Source: a virus. From it: a stretch of 47,190 nucleotides of DNA. The notes beneath the pieces were generated by a model that was not told where the DNA came from, searched no databases, and saw only the letters and a list, made by a program, of their open reading frames with translations. Positions 7,692 to 15,180 of the stretch are shown piece by piece (the first letter of the stretch is position 1; each line of letters starts with the position of its first letter). The stretch lies in the IMG/VR virus record IMGVR_UViG_3300006752_000046, positions 1 through 47,190 of that record. One strand, written 5' to 3'. Position numbers and translations under genes: made by a program.

Positions 7692-7699
7692 AAAATAAA

Positions 7700-7945
7700 A
7701 TGGCAACATACAAATTTCCACAGTTCAATACACAAATTGTTAATCCAACAATTGAAGTAGATTCAGATTCAATTATTGTACACGCTTTACGCAATGAAAT
7801 TAGTTTATTTGTATCATTATCAACAACTGACTCTATGCTTTATGGAGTCGAAGTTGAAAATATTCCTGTACAAAACTTAAATTATGAAGGTGAAGCTAAT
7901 TTAATGGAGAGAGCATTAGAAGGGTTATCACAATATATAGTTTAA
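7700..7945 (+). CDS. Small hypothetical structural protein
   Basis: 81 residues from ATG 7700, which follows an A-rich leader (AAAAATAAA). An in-frame upstream reading would start inside the lectin-like gene and is rejected. MATYKFPQFNTQIVNPTIEV is followed by a beta-rich core and an acidic C-terminal helix (EANLMERALEGLSQYIV). The gene ends the 1907-7945 appendage unit. No family recognised; a minor virion or assembly protein is likely from context. Confidence 0.6.
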   Translation: MATYKFPQFNTQIVNPTIEVDSDSIIVHALRNEISLFVSLSTTDSMLYGVEVENIPVQNLNYEGEANLMERALEGLSQYIV

Positions 7946-7968
7946 ATACAAAGTTAATTTTAAAAAAA

Positions 7969-7984
7969 ACTATTGTATATTGTG
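7969..7984 (+). promoter_or_regulatory. Putative late promoter (short leader)
   Basis: ACTATTGTATATTGTG carries the GTATATT core of the recurrent motif and ends only about 11 bases before the ATG at 7995. If the TATATT is a -10-like element the transcript would have almost no 5' leader. Confidence 0.5.
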
Positions 7985-7994
7985 AAAAAAAACC

Positions 7995-10205
7995 ATGTAC
8001 AATATTTGCGAACAATCCATATTAAAAGGTGGTAAAATAATTCCTTTAGTTCTACCTTTTAAAGTAACTGGTGGCTTAGGTTTAACTAATCCTACTATAT
8101 TAAAAGTAAAAGATAAGCTTTATATTAATATAAGGCACGTACAATATTCATTATATCATTCTGAGAAAGAACAAAAATTTCAAAGCCCTTACGGTCCTCT
8201 TAGTTACTTAAATCCAGAAGATGATATTACATTAACTACTAAAAATTTTATTTGTGAGATTAATCCTGATTCATTAGAAATAATAAATTATAAAGAAGTA
8301 GATACATCATTGTTAGATGTAAAGCCTATTTGGGAGTTTGTAGGCTTAGAAGATGCAAGATTGGTCAATTGGGATGATAAATTACAATTAACAGGTGTAA
8401 GAAGAGATACAACAACAAATGGAGTAGGTAGAATGGAGTTGTCTGAATTAAAGAATAACTTTAAAGAAATTTCAAGAAAAAGAATTGAATCTACTGATAA
8501 AAATAGTTACTGTGAAAAAAATTGGATGCCTATATTGGATATGCCATATCATTATGTAAAGTGGACAACACCTACTGAAATTGTAAAATATGATAATAAA
8601 AAAGGAGTTACTAAAAAAGTACACTTAATTAAACAAGATGTTTCTTTTAAACGTGATATAAGAGGTGGTTCACAAGTAGTTAAATATAAAGACTATTATG
8701 TAGCATTAACACACGAAGTTGATTTATGGAATGATGAACAGGGAAGAAAAGATGCGCAATATTATCATAGATTTATAGTTTGGGATAAAGATTGGAAAAT
8801 TGTATATAATTCTGATGAATTTAAGTTTGCAGATGCTAGAATAGAATTTTCTTGTGGTATTCATTTTGAAAGAAATGAGCTTCTAATAACTTTTGGGTTT
8901 CAGGATACAACAGCATTTATATTAGCAATGCCTGTTTTATATTTTGAAGAACTAGTAGGTATGACTAATAAATCTAATTTTTTAGATTCTAAATTATCAA
9001 AAGATTTATTTACAAAATATATACTTGACTCTAATAACGGCAAAAATAACTTTAACTTAGGTTTATATTATTATCAACAATCTCAATGGGCTTCCTCATT
9101 ATCTTTTTTTTTAAGAGCAGCTGAAATTGATTTAGATAAAGATCTTATTTATGAGTCTTTACTTTTTGTTGCAAAATGTATAAGTAATTTAGGTAGAAGA
9201 AAAGTAACAGAGTTATCATTATGGAATAACGCACTTAGATTTTGTCCTACAAGACCAGAAGCATATTTATTTATATCTCAGTATTATGAATCTTTTGGTA
9301 AATTTTCTGAAGCACAATCTTTTGCAAAAATTGGTTTAGAATTTAAAGATAATCATGTACCATTAGATTCAAAAATAGGGTATGATCATTACTATCAATT
9401 GTTGTTTCAAGAAGCTATATGTGATTGGAACTTAGGTCAAGGTAAATCAGCAAGAAATAAACTTTTAAAGTTAGGTAAGTCAATATATCCATTTAATGCT
9501 TTTTATAAAGAATTAATTCAAAAAAATATCACTTCATTAGGTTCTTCTGGAGATCCATTTTTACCATATGATAATTCTATGTCTAATTCACTTAGATATA
9601 AATTTGCTGATTATGAAAAAATAGAAAAAAACTATTCACAAACTTTTCAAGATATGTTTGTATTGTCTATGCTTAATGGTAAAAAAGATGGTAGATATCT
9701 AGAGATAGGTTCTGCTGATCCTTATTATGGAAGTAATACAGCACTACTTGAAGAATTAGGTTGGACAGGTTTGTCTTTAGAAATACTAGAAAGAGAAGTA
9801 GAAAAATTTAAAGAACATAGGACTAATGAAGTAATTCTTTGCGATGCTACAAAGTATAATTATCAGTCATTAGACGGAGATTTTGATTACTTACAGGTAG
9901 ATTGTGAGCCTCCTGCTACTACATTTGATATATTAACAAAACTTCCATTTGATAAGATTAAGTTTTCAGTTATAACTTATGAGCATGATCATTATACAGA
10001 TATGGATAGTGCTTATAGAGAAAAGTCAAGAAATTTTTTAAAAGAAAAAGGTTATATAATGGTAGTGGGAAATATTGCACCTGATGACACCTCTACATAC
10101 GAAGATTGGTATGTTCATCCAGAGTGTGTTGATCCAGTTATTTTAGACATTATGAAACAAGATAATGATAAAATAAAAAATGCAAAAAAATATATGCTTA
10201 AATAA
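7995..10205 (+). CDS. Three-domain protein: beta-propeller, TPR, FkbM-like methyltransferase
   Basis: 736 residues. Residues 1-330 resemble a five-bladed beta-propeller of the GH32/43/130 type, with repeated h-x-h-x-h-x-G-x-x-h strands and a GLEDARLVNWDDKLQLTG segment (about 117-134) like the G-x-E-D-x-R blade motif of GH130 phosphorylases. Residues about 345-520 are helical TPR-like repeats (NFNLGLYYYQQSQWASSLSF, then RPEAYLFISQYYESFGKFSE). Residues about 548-720 match FkbM-family SAM methyltransferases: GRYLEIGSADPYYGSNT, LGWTGLSLEI, and an aspartate-rich DFDYLQVDCE. It probably acts on glycans, perhaps trimming or methylating sugars on the phage surface. The combination in one chain is unusual. 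Confidence 0.65.
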   Translation: MYNICEQSILKGGKIIPLVLPFKVTGGLGLTNPTILKVKDKLYINIRHVQYSLYHSEKEQKFQSPYGPLSYLNPEDDITLTTKNFICEINPDSLEIINYKEVDTSLLDVKPIWEFVGLEDARLVNWDDKLQLTGVRRDTTTNGVGRMELSELKNNFKEISRKRIESTDKNSYCEKNWMPILDMPYHYVKWTTPTEIVKYDNKKGVTKKVHLIKQDVSFKRDIRGGSQVVKYKDYYVALTHEVDLWNDEQGRKDAQYYHRFIVWDKDWKIVYNSDEFKFADARIEFSCGIHFERNELLITFGFQDTTAFILAMPVLYFEELVGMTNKSNFLDSKLSKDLFTKYILDSNNGKNNFNLGLYYYQQSQWASSLSFFLRAAEIDLDKDLIYESLLFVAKCISNLGRRKVTELSLWNNALRFCPTRPEAYLFISQYYESFGKFSEAQSFAKIGLEFKDNHVPLDSKIGYDHYYQLLFQEAICDWNLGQGKSARNKLLKLGKSIYPFNAFYKELIQKNITSLGSSGDPFLPYDNSMSNSLRYKFADYEKIEKNYSQTFQDMFVLSMLNGKKDGRYLEIGSADPYYGSNTALLEELGWTGLSLEILEREVEKFKEHRTNEVILCDATKYNYQSLDGDFDYLQVDCEPPATTFDILTKLPFDKIKFSVITYEHDHYTDMDSAYREKSRNFLKEKGYIMVVGNIAPDDTSTYEDWYVHPECVDPVILDIMKQDNDKIKNAKKYMLK

Positions 10206-10216
10206 AGTCTAAAAAA

Positions 10217-10230
10217 TTTTGTATATTACT
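10217..10230 (+). promoter_or_regulatory. Putative late promoter
   Basis: TTTTGTATATTACT, a full match to the recurrent motif, located in the 39-base gap before the metallophosphoesterase gene and about 15 bases before its ATG. Confidence 0.65.
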
Positions 10231-10244
10231 GCAAAATTTTATAG

Positions 10245-11132
10245 ATGGAAATTATTAAGCATGCTAAAAACATCCATGAGTTAAAGCTTATTGGTACTCA
10301 CGCAAAAATTGCAATGTTCTCAGATATTCACTGGGACAATCCAAAATGTGATTGGTCAATATTAAAAAAAGATCTAGATTACTGTGTAAAAGAATCTATT
10401 CCCATTATGATTAATGGGGATATGTTTTGTCTTATGCAAGGTCAAGGAGATAGAAGAAAAAACAAATCAGATATTAGACCAGAACATAATAATTCTAAAT
10501 ACTTAGATAGCATTGTAGAAACAGCAGTGGAATGGTGGTCACCTTATTCTCACTTACTTATAGTTATAGGATATGGTAATCATGAAACGGCTATTATTAA
10601 ATGGCAAGAAACAGATATATTATCTAGATTTGTAAAACTACTTAATCTTAAAAATAATACTAACGTACAAGTTGGTGGTTATGGAGGTTGGTTAATTATC
10701 AATCAAACACTTAGAAAAAAGGTTGCTTCTAATTCTACAGCTACTATGAAAATAAGATACTTTCATGGATCAGGTGGAGGTGGTGTAGTAACTAAAGGAG
10801 CACTTAATCTTACTAGAGCTTTAGAAATGTATGAAGACTTTGATGTATTTACTATGGGTCACATTCATGAGAATGCAGCTCGTAATGATGTTAGAGATAC
10901 TATTATACAAGGAGCTAAGGGATATAGACAATTACAAAAACAAATTCATATGATGCTCACAGGAACTTATAAAGAAGAGTATGGTGATGGATCTAAAGGA
11001 TGGCATGTTGAAAGAGGAGCTCCAGTAAAACCTATTGGAGGTAGAATTTTAACCATTGATTATAAGAGAGTTAGAAAAGATAGTAAAGATTTTCATGATA
11101 GACAGATAGATTCTATGAAATTTCCTTTGTAA
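10245..11132 (+). CDS. Calcineurin-like metallophosphoesterase
   Basis: 295 residues with all the metal-ligand motifs of the calcineurin-like phosphoesterase fold in order: D27-x-H29 (FSDIHWDN), G58-D59 (INGDMF), G111-N112-H113-E114 (GYGNHE), H174 (YFHGSGGGG) and G205-H206-I-H208 (MGHIHE). The catalytic set looks intact, so it should be an active two-metal phosphoesterase or nuclease. Substrate is not evident. In a late region between a glycan-modifying enzyme and lysis genes it could act on nucleic acid, on host signalling nucleotides or on surface phosphates. It has its own promoter-like motif and is followed by another (11153-11167). Confidence 0.8.
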   Translation: MEIIKHAKNIHELKLIGTHAKIAMFSDIHWDNPKCDWSILKKDLDYCVKESIPIMINGDMFCLMQGQGDRRKNKSDIRPEHNNSKYLDSIVETAVEWWSPYSHLLIVIGYGNHETAIIKWQETDILSRFVKLLNLKNNTNVQVGGYGGWLIINQTLRKKVASNSTATMKIRYFHGSGGGGVVTKGALNLTRALEMYEDFDVFTMGHIHENAARNDVRDTIIQGAKGYRQLQKQIHMMLTGTYKEEYGDGSKGWHVERGAPVKPIGGRILTIDYKRVRKDSKDFHDRQIDSMKFPL

Positions 11133-11152
11133 TTACTGCGTATTTACACTTA

Positions 11153-11169
11153 TTTTTATTATATTATAT
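11153..11169 (+). promoter_or_regulatory. Putative late promoter (variant) of lysis genes
   Basis: TTTTTATTATATTATAT, a variant of the recurrent motif (ATTATATTA core), lies in the 59-base gap ahead of the lysis cassette, about 23 bases before ATG 11192. The surrounding run of TA repeats makes the exact position uncertain. Confidence 0.45.
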
Positions 11170-11191
11170 GTATATATATTTATAAAGTAAA

Positions 11192-11512
11192 ATGGAAATT
11201 ACAAGTATGCAAATAGGTTTTGATGCCTTAGTAGCTTTATTAGGATCATTAACTGGTGCGCTAGCTGTATGGTATACGTTAAAAGGTAAAGTAGCTATAC
11301 AAGAAGTAATTCTAAATAGTCTTAACAAAGACATGGATGAATTAAAAACAAATAAAAAAGAAGGTCATACATTATTACATAAAAGAATTGATGATCTAAA
11401 AAAACAAGTAGAAGATAACCGTTCTAAACATGAAGAGTCTATATCAGATCTTAAAACAGAAATGGGTCAAATGGAACTCAGAATTATTAATGCAATACAT
11501 TCTGGTAAGTAA
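11192..11512 (+). CDS. Membrane-anchored coiled-coil protein (holin or inner-membrane spanin candidate)
   Basis: 106 residues. A single N-terminal membrane segment (about 8-30, DALVALLGSLTGALAVWYTL) is followed by a long charged coiled coil (about 38-102, with KDMDELKTNKKEGHTLL and LKKQVEDNRSKHEESISDL). This N-in anchor plus periplasmic coiled coil is the layout of an Rz-type i-spanin. The next gene, a lipoprotein, starts inside its 3' end in another frame (23-base overlap), as Rz1 does relative to Rz. A holin role is the alternative. The lysis context is strong because a holin-like gene and an amidase follow directly. Confidence 0.6.
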   Translation: MEITSMQIGFDALVALLGSLTGALAVWYTLKGKVAIQEVILNSLNKDMDELKTNKKEGHTLLHKRIDDLKKQVEDNRSKHEESISDLKTEMGQMELRIINAIHSGK

Positions 11513-11945
11513 AGTACTACTTATAGTATTACTTATATCATCCTGCACCCCACAAAGAAGATTTGTCAGACTTATAGAAAGGCATCCACACTTACTTACT
11601 ACAGATAGTATTGCTGTGCGTGATACTGTTAAAGTTACTGTGCCTAAAATAGTTCATGATACAATTATCAATGAACACTTTTTTCACGAAATTACCAGAG
11701 ACACATTAATATTGCAGAAAGAAAGACTTACTGTAAAAATATTTCATGACACTATTAGCAAGAATGTATTTATTCAAGGGGAGTGTGACACAATTACAGT
11801 AGAAAAAATAGTTGAAAGAAAGATCCCAATTAAATATTATGAAAAAACTCCGCTTTGGAAAAAGATATTTAATTGGCTAATCATAGCAGCAATAGCCTAT
11901 GGGTTATATAGACTGTTTTTATTTTTAAAAAAAAGATTACTATGA
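11490..11945 (+). CDS. Spanin-like lipoprotein with C-terminal membrane segment
   Basis: 151 residues from ATG 11490, chosen because it gives a canonical lipoprotein signal. The signal is MQYILVSKVLLIVLLISSC, with lipobox I-S-S-C19. A longer in-frame start at 11430 would bury the signal. A polar, beta-rich ectodomain (about 20-118, with VRDTVKVTVPKIVHDTI and similar strands) follows. Then comes a C-terminal membrane helix (about 126-147, IFNWLIIAAIAYGLYRLFLF) and KKRLL. A lipid anchor at one end and an inner-membrane helix at the other is the topology of a unimolecular spanin (u-spanin, as in phage T1), which fuses inner and outer membranes at lysis. It also fits an unusual o-spanin partner of the upstream protein. 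Confidence 0.65.
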   Translation: MQYILVSKVLLIVLLISSCTPQRRFVRLIERHPHLLTTDSIAVRDTVKVTVPKIVHDTIINEHFFHEITRDTLILQKERLTVKIFHDTISKNVFIQGECDTITVEKIVERKIPIKYYEKTPLWKKIFNWLIIAAIAYGLYRLFLFLKKRLL

Positions 11946-12175
11946 AAAAGTTTTTTAAAGAATTATTAAGTGATGAATCAGGTGTATATTCATCTAAAAG
12001 ATTGGGGGGTTTACTTTGTGTTTTAGCACTAGTAGTAGCTTTAGTGGCTAATACTTTTACACATAATGATATAAGACCTGCAGAGTATCTTGTAGATGCT
12101 GTAGCTTTGTTTGCATTTGGTGCATTAGGACTAACATCTATAGATAAACTATCAAGAATTTTTAAAAAGAAATAA
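11942..12175 (+). CDS. Holin-like two-TM protein
   Basis: 77 residues, starting with ATGA overlap to the spanin-like gene. It has a charged N-terminus (MKKFFKELLSDESGVYSSKR), two hydrophobic helices (about 21-40, LGGLLCVLALVVALVANTF, and about 50-66, YLVDAVALFAFGALGLTSI) and a basic C-terminus (RIFKKK). Size, topology and position between a spanin-like protein and an amidase fit a class II holin that releases or triggers the endolysin. Assignment is from topology and context. Confidence 0.65.
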   Translation: MKKFFKELLSDESGVYSSKRLGGLLCVLALVVALVANTFTHNDIRPAEYLVDAVALFAFGALGLTSIDKLSRIFKKK

Positions 12176-12190
12176 TAATGGAGTGATTGC

Positions 12191-12212
12191 AGTTTTAATA
12201 TATACTATATCC
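12191..12212 (+). promoter_or_regulatory. Weak promoter-like motif before amidase
   Basis: TTTTAATATATACTATATCC resembles the recurrent motif but lacks the exact GTATATTA core. It is 18 to 38 bases before the amidase ATG at 12230. Support is positional. Confidence 0.3.
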
Positions 12213-12229
12213 ACAATAATAAGATAGCT

Positions 12230-12934
12230 ATGGAAAAAATAATTACTTGTCCTAATTGTAATACTCAATTTGATTTATCAATAAACCCTACTTCACAAGA
12301 ACAAGATTCAAATTATCTTTGGATATTTGACAATGGACATGGTGGTATAATTGATGGTGTTTATCAAACATCTGGTAAAAGATCACCAGTATGGCCAGAT
12401 GGTCAACAACTTTTTGAAGGAGAGTTTAATAGAGCTATAGTAAATAGATTAACTACTTTATGTAAAGCAAATAACATAGATCATGTTAATCTCATAGATA
12501 CCCAGGATGATATGCCATTATCTTATAGAACAGATAAAGCTAACTCTATTGCTAAATCTTCAAGTAAGCCTTGCATTTATATAAGTATACATGCTAATGG
12601 ATTTGATGAAGAATCTGCAAATGGTTGGAGTGTATATACTTCTCCAGGTACAACTAAATCTGATGGTATTGCAACTATACTATTTGAAAAAGCTGCACGA
12701 GAGTTTAAAGGAGAATATATGAGATCAGATACATACTCTGATGGAGATGTAGATAAGGAAGCTAATTTCTACGTTCTTAAATACACTTCTATGCCTGCTA
12801 TACTATCTGAAAACTTTTTTATGACTAATTCCGATAATTGTCACAAGTACCTTTTATCTGAAGAAGGTAGGGATAGAATAGCTAAAATACACTTTGAAAT
12901 GATTCAACAAGTGGAAGCTGAAGGCAAGGTATAA
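12230..12934 (+). CDS. N-acetylmuramoyl-L-alanine amidase (Amidase_3-like endolysin)
   Basis: 234 residues. Residues about 29-228 match zinc amidases of the Amidase_3 family: DNGHGG (H37), the glutamate of LFEGEFNR (E63 or E65), YISIHANG (H121) and ILSENFFMTN (E194, the catalytic glutamate). It should cut the lactyl-L-Ala bond of peptidoglycan at lysis. No signal peptide is present, so export would need the holin. The extra N-terminus, ITCPNCNTQFDLS, has a C-x2-C pair like half a zinc ribbon, which is unusual for an endolysin. It is the last gene before a terminator at 12964-12992. Confidence 0.85.
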   Translation: MEKIITCPNCNTQFDLSINPTSQEQDSNYLWIFDNGHGGIIDGVYQTSGKRSPVWPDGQQLFEGEFNRAIVNRLTTLCKANNIDHVNLIDTQDDMPLSYRTDKANSIAKSSSKPCIYISIHANGFDEESANGWSVYTSPGTTKSDGIATILFEKAAREFKGEYMRSDTYSDGDVDKEANFYVLKYTSMPAILSENFFMTNSDNCHKYLLSEEGRDRIAKIHFEMIQQVEAEGKV

Positions 12935-12963
12935 ATATTTTTGTTTTAATTTATAAATTAAAG

Positions 12964-12992
12964 AACCTAGATTTAATTATCTAGGTTTTTTT
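12964..12992 (+). terminator. Intrinsic terminator after lysis genes
   Basis: AACCTAGAT (12964-12972) pairs perfectly with ATCTAGGTT (12979-12987) around a 6-base loop, followed by a T run through 12992. It separates the lysis unit from the packaging unit. Confidence 0.85.
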
Positions 12993-13017
12993 ATTTAAAC
13001 TTCTATAGTTTAAACTT

Positions 13018-13032
13018 TATTTGTATATTTGG
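13018..13032 (+). promoter_or_regulatory. Putative late promoter of packaging genes
   Basis: TATTTGTATATTTGG, a match to the recurrent motif with a TATATTTG core, lies between a terminator and the first packaging gene, 21 bases before ATG 13053. TATATTTG also fits the TAnnTTTG box of Bacteroidota promoters. Confidence 0.55.
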
Positions 13033-13052
13033 TTAAATTAAAATTTAAACCA

Positions 13053-13340
13053 ATGGAAAATCCTGAAAATTTATCATCAGAAGAATTAGCACTTAAAAAA
13101 GAAGAGATGCTTCAATTCTACAAAGAATCAATGCCTTATTTAGAAGCTCAATTTGAGTATGAAAAAATGTTATCAGAAATTGATGAAATGAGACTCAAGA
13201 GAACTCAAATTCAAATGGCATATGCTCAAATGATGGCTCCTGTTGAAGAAGAACCTGAAAGTAATGAAATGATGAATGATTTAACATCAGAAATGCCTGA
13301 ACCATCTTCTAAAAAAAGAAAACTTAAAACAGAGGTATAA
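13053..13340 (+). CDS. Acidic coiled-coil protein
   Basis: 95 residues from ATG 13053 (MENPENLSSEELALKKEEML). An in-frame TTG at 13029 lies within the promoter-like motif and is rejected. The chain is strongly acidic and helical (EAQFEYEKMLSEIDEMRLKR is a likely coiled coil). It has an acidic, Met/Pro-rich tail and a basic end (KKRKLKTEV). It is the first gene of the packaging unit and overlaps the next by one base (TAATG). Function unknown; a scaffold-like or packaging accessory role is possible. Confidence 0.65.
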   Translation: MENPENLSSEELALKKEEMLQFYKESMPYLEAQFEYEKMLSEIDEMRLKRTQIQMAYAQMMAPVEEEPESNEMMNDLTSEMPEPSSKKRKLKTEV

Positions 13341-13699
13341 TGGCTGTTGTTAAACGGGTTCAGAAAAAAGTAATAATGTCTACAAAAGATATTATTAAGT
13401 TTCAATTAATTACTCACTGTTATTTAAATAAAATAACGGTGAGTAATTCTGATCTTGAATGTTTAACTTTGCTTAGTTCTATAGGACCTATAGAAATTTC
13501 TCATTTTTGTTATGATGCTGCTGATGAGCAAAAAATATTTAAATCTCAACAAACAGTTAGAAACTGTATTAATAAATGTATTAAATATAAAATTGTTGTA
13601 AAAAATATTAAAAATAAAAAGCTTATTCAACTTAATCCTAATTTAAATATTGAAACTTTAGGTCCTGTATTTTTAGATTATAATTTTCTTGCTAAATGA
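13340..13699 (+). CDS. Predicted winged-helix DNA-binding protein
   Basis: 119 residues. After a basic start, the order of helices (TKDIIKFQLITHCYL; DLECLTLLSSIG; IEISHFCYD; SQQTVRNCINKCIKYKIVVK) and the wing-like KNIKNKKLIQLNPNL suggests a small winged-helix-turn-helix domain. SQQTVRNCINKC would be the recognition helix. It sits at the head of the packaging genes and overlaps the HU-like gene by 4 bases (ATGA). It could be a regulator or a small terminase-like DNA binder; I cannot decide from sequence. Confidence 0.6.
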   Translation: MAVVKRVQKKVIMSTKDIIKFQLITHCYLNKITVSNSDLECLTLLSSIGPIEISHFCYDAADEQKIFKSQQTVRNCINKCIKYKIVVKNIKNKKLIQLNPNLNIETLGPVFLDYNFLAK

Positions 13700-14079
13700 A
13701 ACCTAAAAAAGCTAGATTATTATATCAAGAAATATCGGAAGAAAAAGATTTATCAAAAAATCTTGTAGAAAGTTTAATTGACTTTTATTATAAAAATGTT
13801 AGAACTTTATTAAGTGAATTACATCATCCAAGAATAAACATTACGGGTCTAGGTATATTTACTGCTAGAGAAAAAGCTATTAAAAAAGCTATTCCAAGAT
13901 TTGAAAAATATTTAGAAAATCATGATACTTCTACATATTCAGCATATTATAATAAAAAAATGTTAGAAGAAAAGATAGATTTTTTACATTCTTTAAAAGA
14001 TCAAATTGATTTTGAAAATCAAAGAAAAATAGATTTTAAAAAAAATAAAAATGAATTTAAAAAAAATTTGGGAAAATAG
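13696..14079 (+). CDS. HU/IHF-like DNA-binding protein (armless variant)
   Basis: 127 residues. Residues about 10-72 follow the HU/IHF dimerisation fold: two N-terminal helices (YQEISEEKDLSKNLVESLID, then FYYKNVRTLLSEL) and the strand-turn-strand INITGLGIFTAREKAIKK. The latter matches the conserved HU segment hxhxGFGxFxxRxRxAR. The long DNA-clasping beta-arm expected next is missing. It is replaced by a charged helical tail (EKYLENHD...KIDFKKNKNEFKK). IHF-like genes next to the terminase are a known feature of crAss-like phages. A role in bending DNA for packaging or late transcription is inferred. It overlaps the next gene by 29 bases. Confidence 0.65.
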   Translation: MKPKKARLLYQEISEEKDLSKNLVESLIDFYYKNVRTLLSELHHPRINITGLGIFTAREKAIKKAIPRFEKYLENHDTSTYSAYYNKKMLEEKIDFLHSLKDQIDFENQRKIDFKKNKNEFKKNLGK

Positions 14080-14347
14080 AAAAGCAATTTACGAAGGAAT
14101 TAAAAACTCTATAATAAGAGATGAGTTTGTAGAAGATGTTGCAAAAAAAAGAATGGCTATTTGTATAGAATGTCCTGAAATAGATTTAGATGGTTCTAAA
14201 TGTGAAATGCCAGGAACACAACCTTGTTGTGGAAATTGCGGTTGCTCATTAGGTTTTAAAACAAGAGCTTTATCAGCAGAGTGTCCTTTAGAAGAATGGC
14301 CTGCACTTATGACAGAAAAAGAAGAAGATCAATTAGGAGAATTATGA
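14051..14347 (+). CDS. Cys-rich zinc-binding-like small protein
   Basis: 98 residues. A helical basic N-terminus (MNLKKIWENRKAIYEGI) is followed by a Cys cluster: C-x2-C in ICIECPE, then SKC, PCCGNCGC and AEC. That is eight cysteines between about residues 39 and 78, enough for two zinc sites. The acidic C-terminus (EEWPALMTEKEEDQLGEL) overlaps the nuclease start (ATGA). The start lies 29 bases inside the HU-like gene. I do not recognise the family. A zinc-stabilised DNA- or protein-binding adaptor in packaging is plausible. Confidence 0.7.
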   Translation: MNLKKIWENRKAIYEGIKNSIIRDEFVEDVAKKRMAICIECPEIDLDGSKCEMPGTQPCCGNCGCSLGFKTRALSAECPLEEWPALMTEKEEDQLGEL

Positions 14348-15180
14348 GCATAGTATTTACAGAAGAAGATCATAGTTATAAATCATTAAATCAAGATGAT
14401 TTTATAGATTGGATAAGTGTAACAACTTTAACATCTTTTTTTAAAGAACCTTTTGATGCTAAAAAAGTAGCACAAAAAGTATCTAAAAGAAAAAAATCTA
14501 AATGGTATGGTATGAAACCAAAAGATATACAAGCTGTTTGGAAAAAAGAATCTGAACGAGCAATGTCATTAGGAACATATTATCATAACCAAAGAGAAGA
14601 TGATTTATGTTCTTTAGCTTCAATAGAAAGAGATGGAGTTACAGTTCCTATATTTACACCTATACTAAAAGGAAATGGTATAAAACATGCTCCAAAACAA
14701 AAATTAGATCCTGGTGTATATCCAGAACATATGGTTTATTTAAAGTCTGCTGGTATTTGTGGTCAATCAGATTTAGTTGAAGTAGTAAATGGTAAAGTAA
14801 CTATTATAGATTATAAAACTAATAAAGAAATTAAAATGCAATCTTATGTAGATTGGGAAGGTGTTTCTCAAAAAATGCAATTTCCAGTTAGTCATTTAGA
14901 TGATTGTAATTTTAATCATTATGCTTTACAACTTAGTATTTATATGTATATTATAATAAAACATAATCCAAAACTAAGACCTGGACCAATGTACATTCAT
15001 CATGTTCAATTTGAAGAAGAGAGTAAAGATGAACATGGATATCCTATAACTAAGTATACAAAAGAAGGAGATCCTGTATTAAAAAATTTAGTTCAAATAC
15101 CAGTACCTTATTTAAAAGATGAAGTTATATCTTTAATACATTACTTACACGATAATAGAAAAAAATTAAAGAAAAAATGA
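14344..15180 (+). CDS. PD-(D/E)XK (RecB/Cas4-like) nuclease
   Basis: 278 residues from ATG 14344, which overlaps the upstream TGA. A longer in-frame start at 14281 would lie in the upstream gene. Residues about 138-165 contain the catalytic core: GICGQSDLVEV (conserved D), VTIIDYKTNKE (D-x-K) and downstream NHYALQLSIYMYII (the Q-x3-Y motif of RecB-family nucleases). An upstream SLGTYYHNQRE helix fits the GxxxH motif I of this family. It likely cleaves phage DNA during packaging, recombination or branch removal. A PD-(D/E)XK nuclease near the terminase is a typical crAss-like arrangement. It overlaps the next gene by 4 bases. Confidence 0.8.
   Translation: MSIVFTEEDHSYKSLNQDDFIDWISVTTLTSFFKEPFDAKKVAQKVSKRKKSKWYGMKPKDIQAVWKKESERAMSLGTYYHNQREDDLCSLASIERDGVTVPIFTPILKGNGIKHAPKQKLDPGVYPEHMVYLKSAGICGQSDLVEVVNGKVTIIDYKTNKEIKMQSYVDWEGVSQKMQFPVSHLDDCNFNHYALQLSIYMYIIIKHNPKLRPGPMYIHHVQFEEESKDEHGYPITKYTKEGDPVLKNLVQIPVPYLKDEVISLIHYLHDNRKKLKKK

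Noticed and set aside
13029-13052. TTG start for the acidic gene
   Set aside because: The extension lies within the promoter-like TTTGTATATTTGG sequence; ATG 13053 has a normal A-rich leader.
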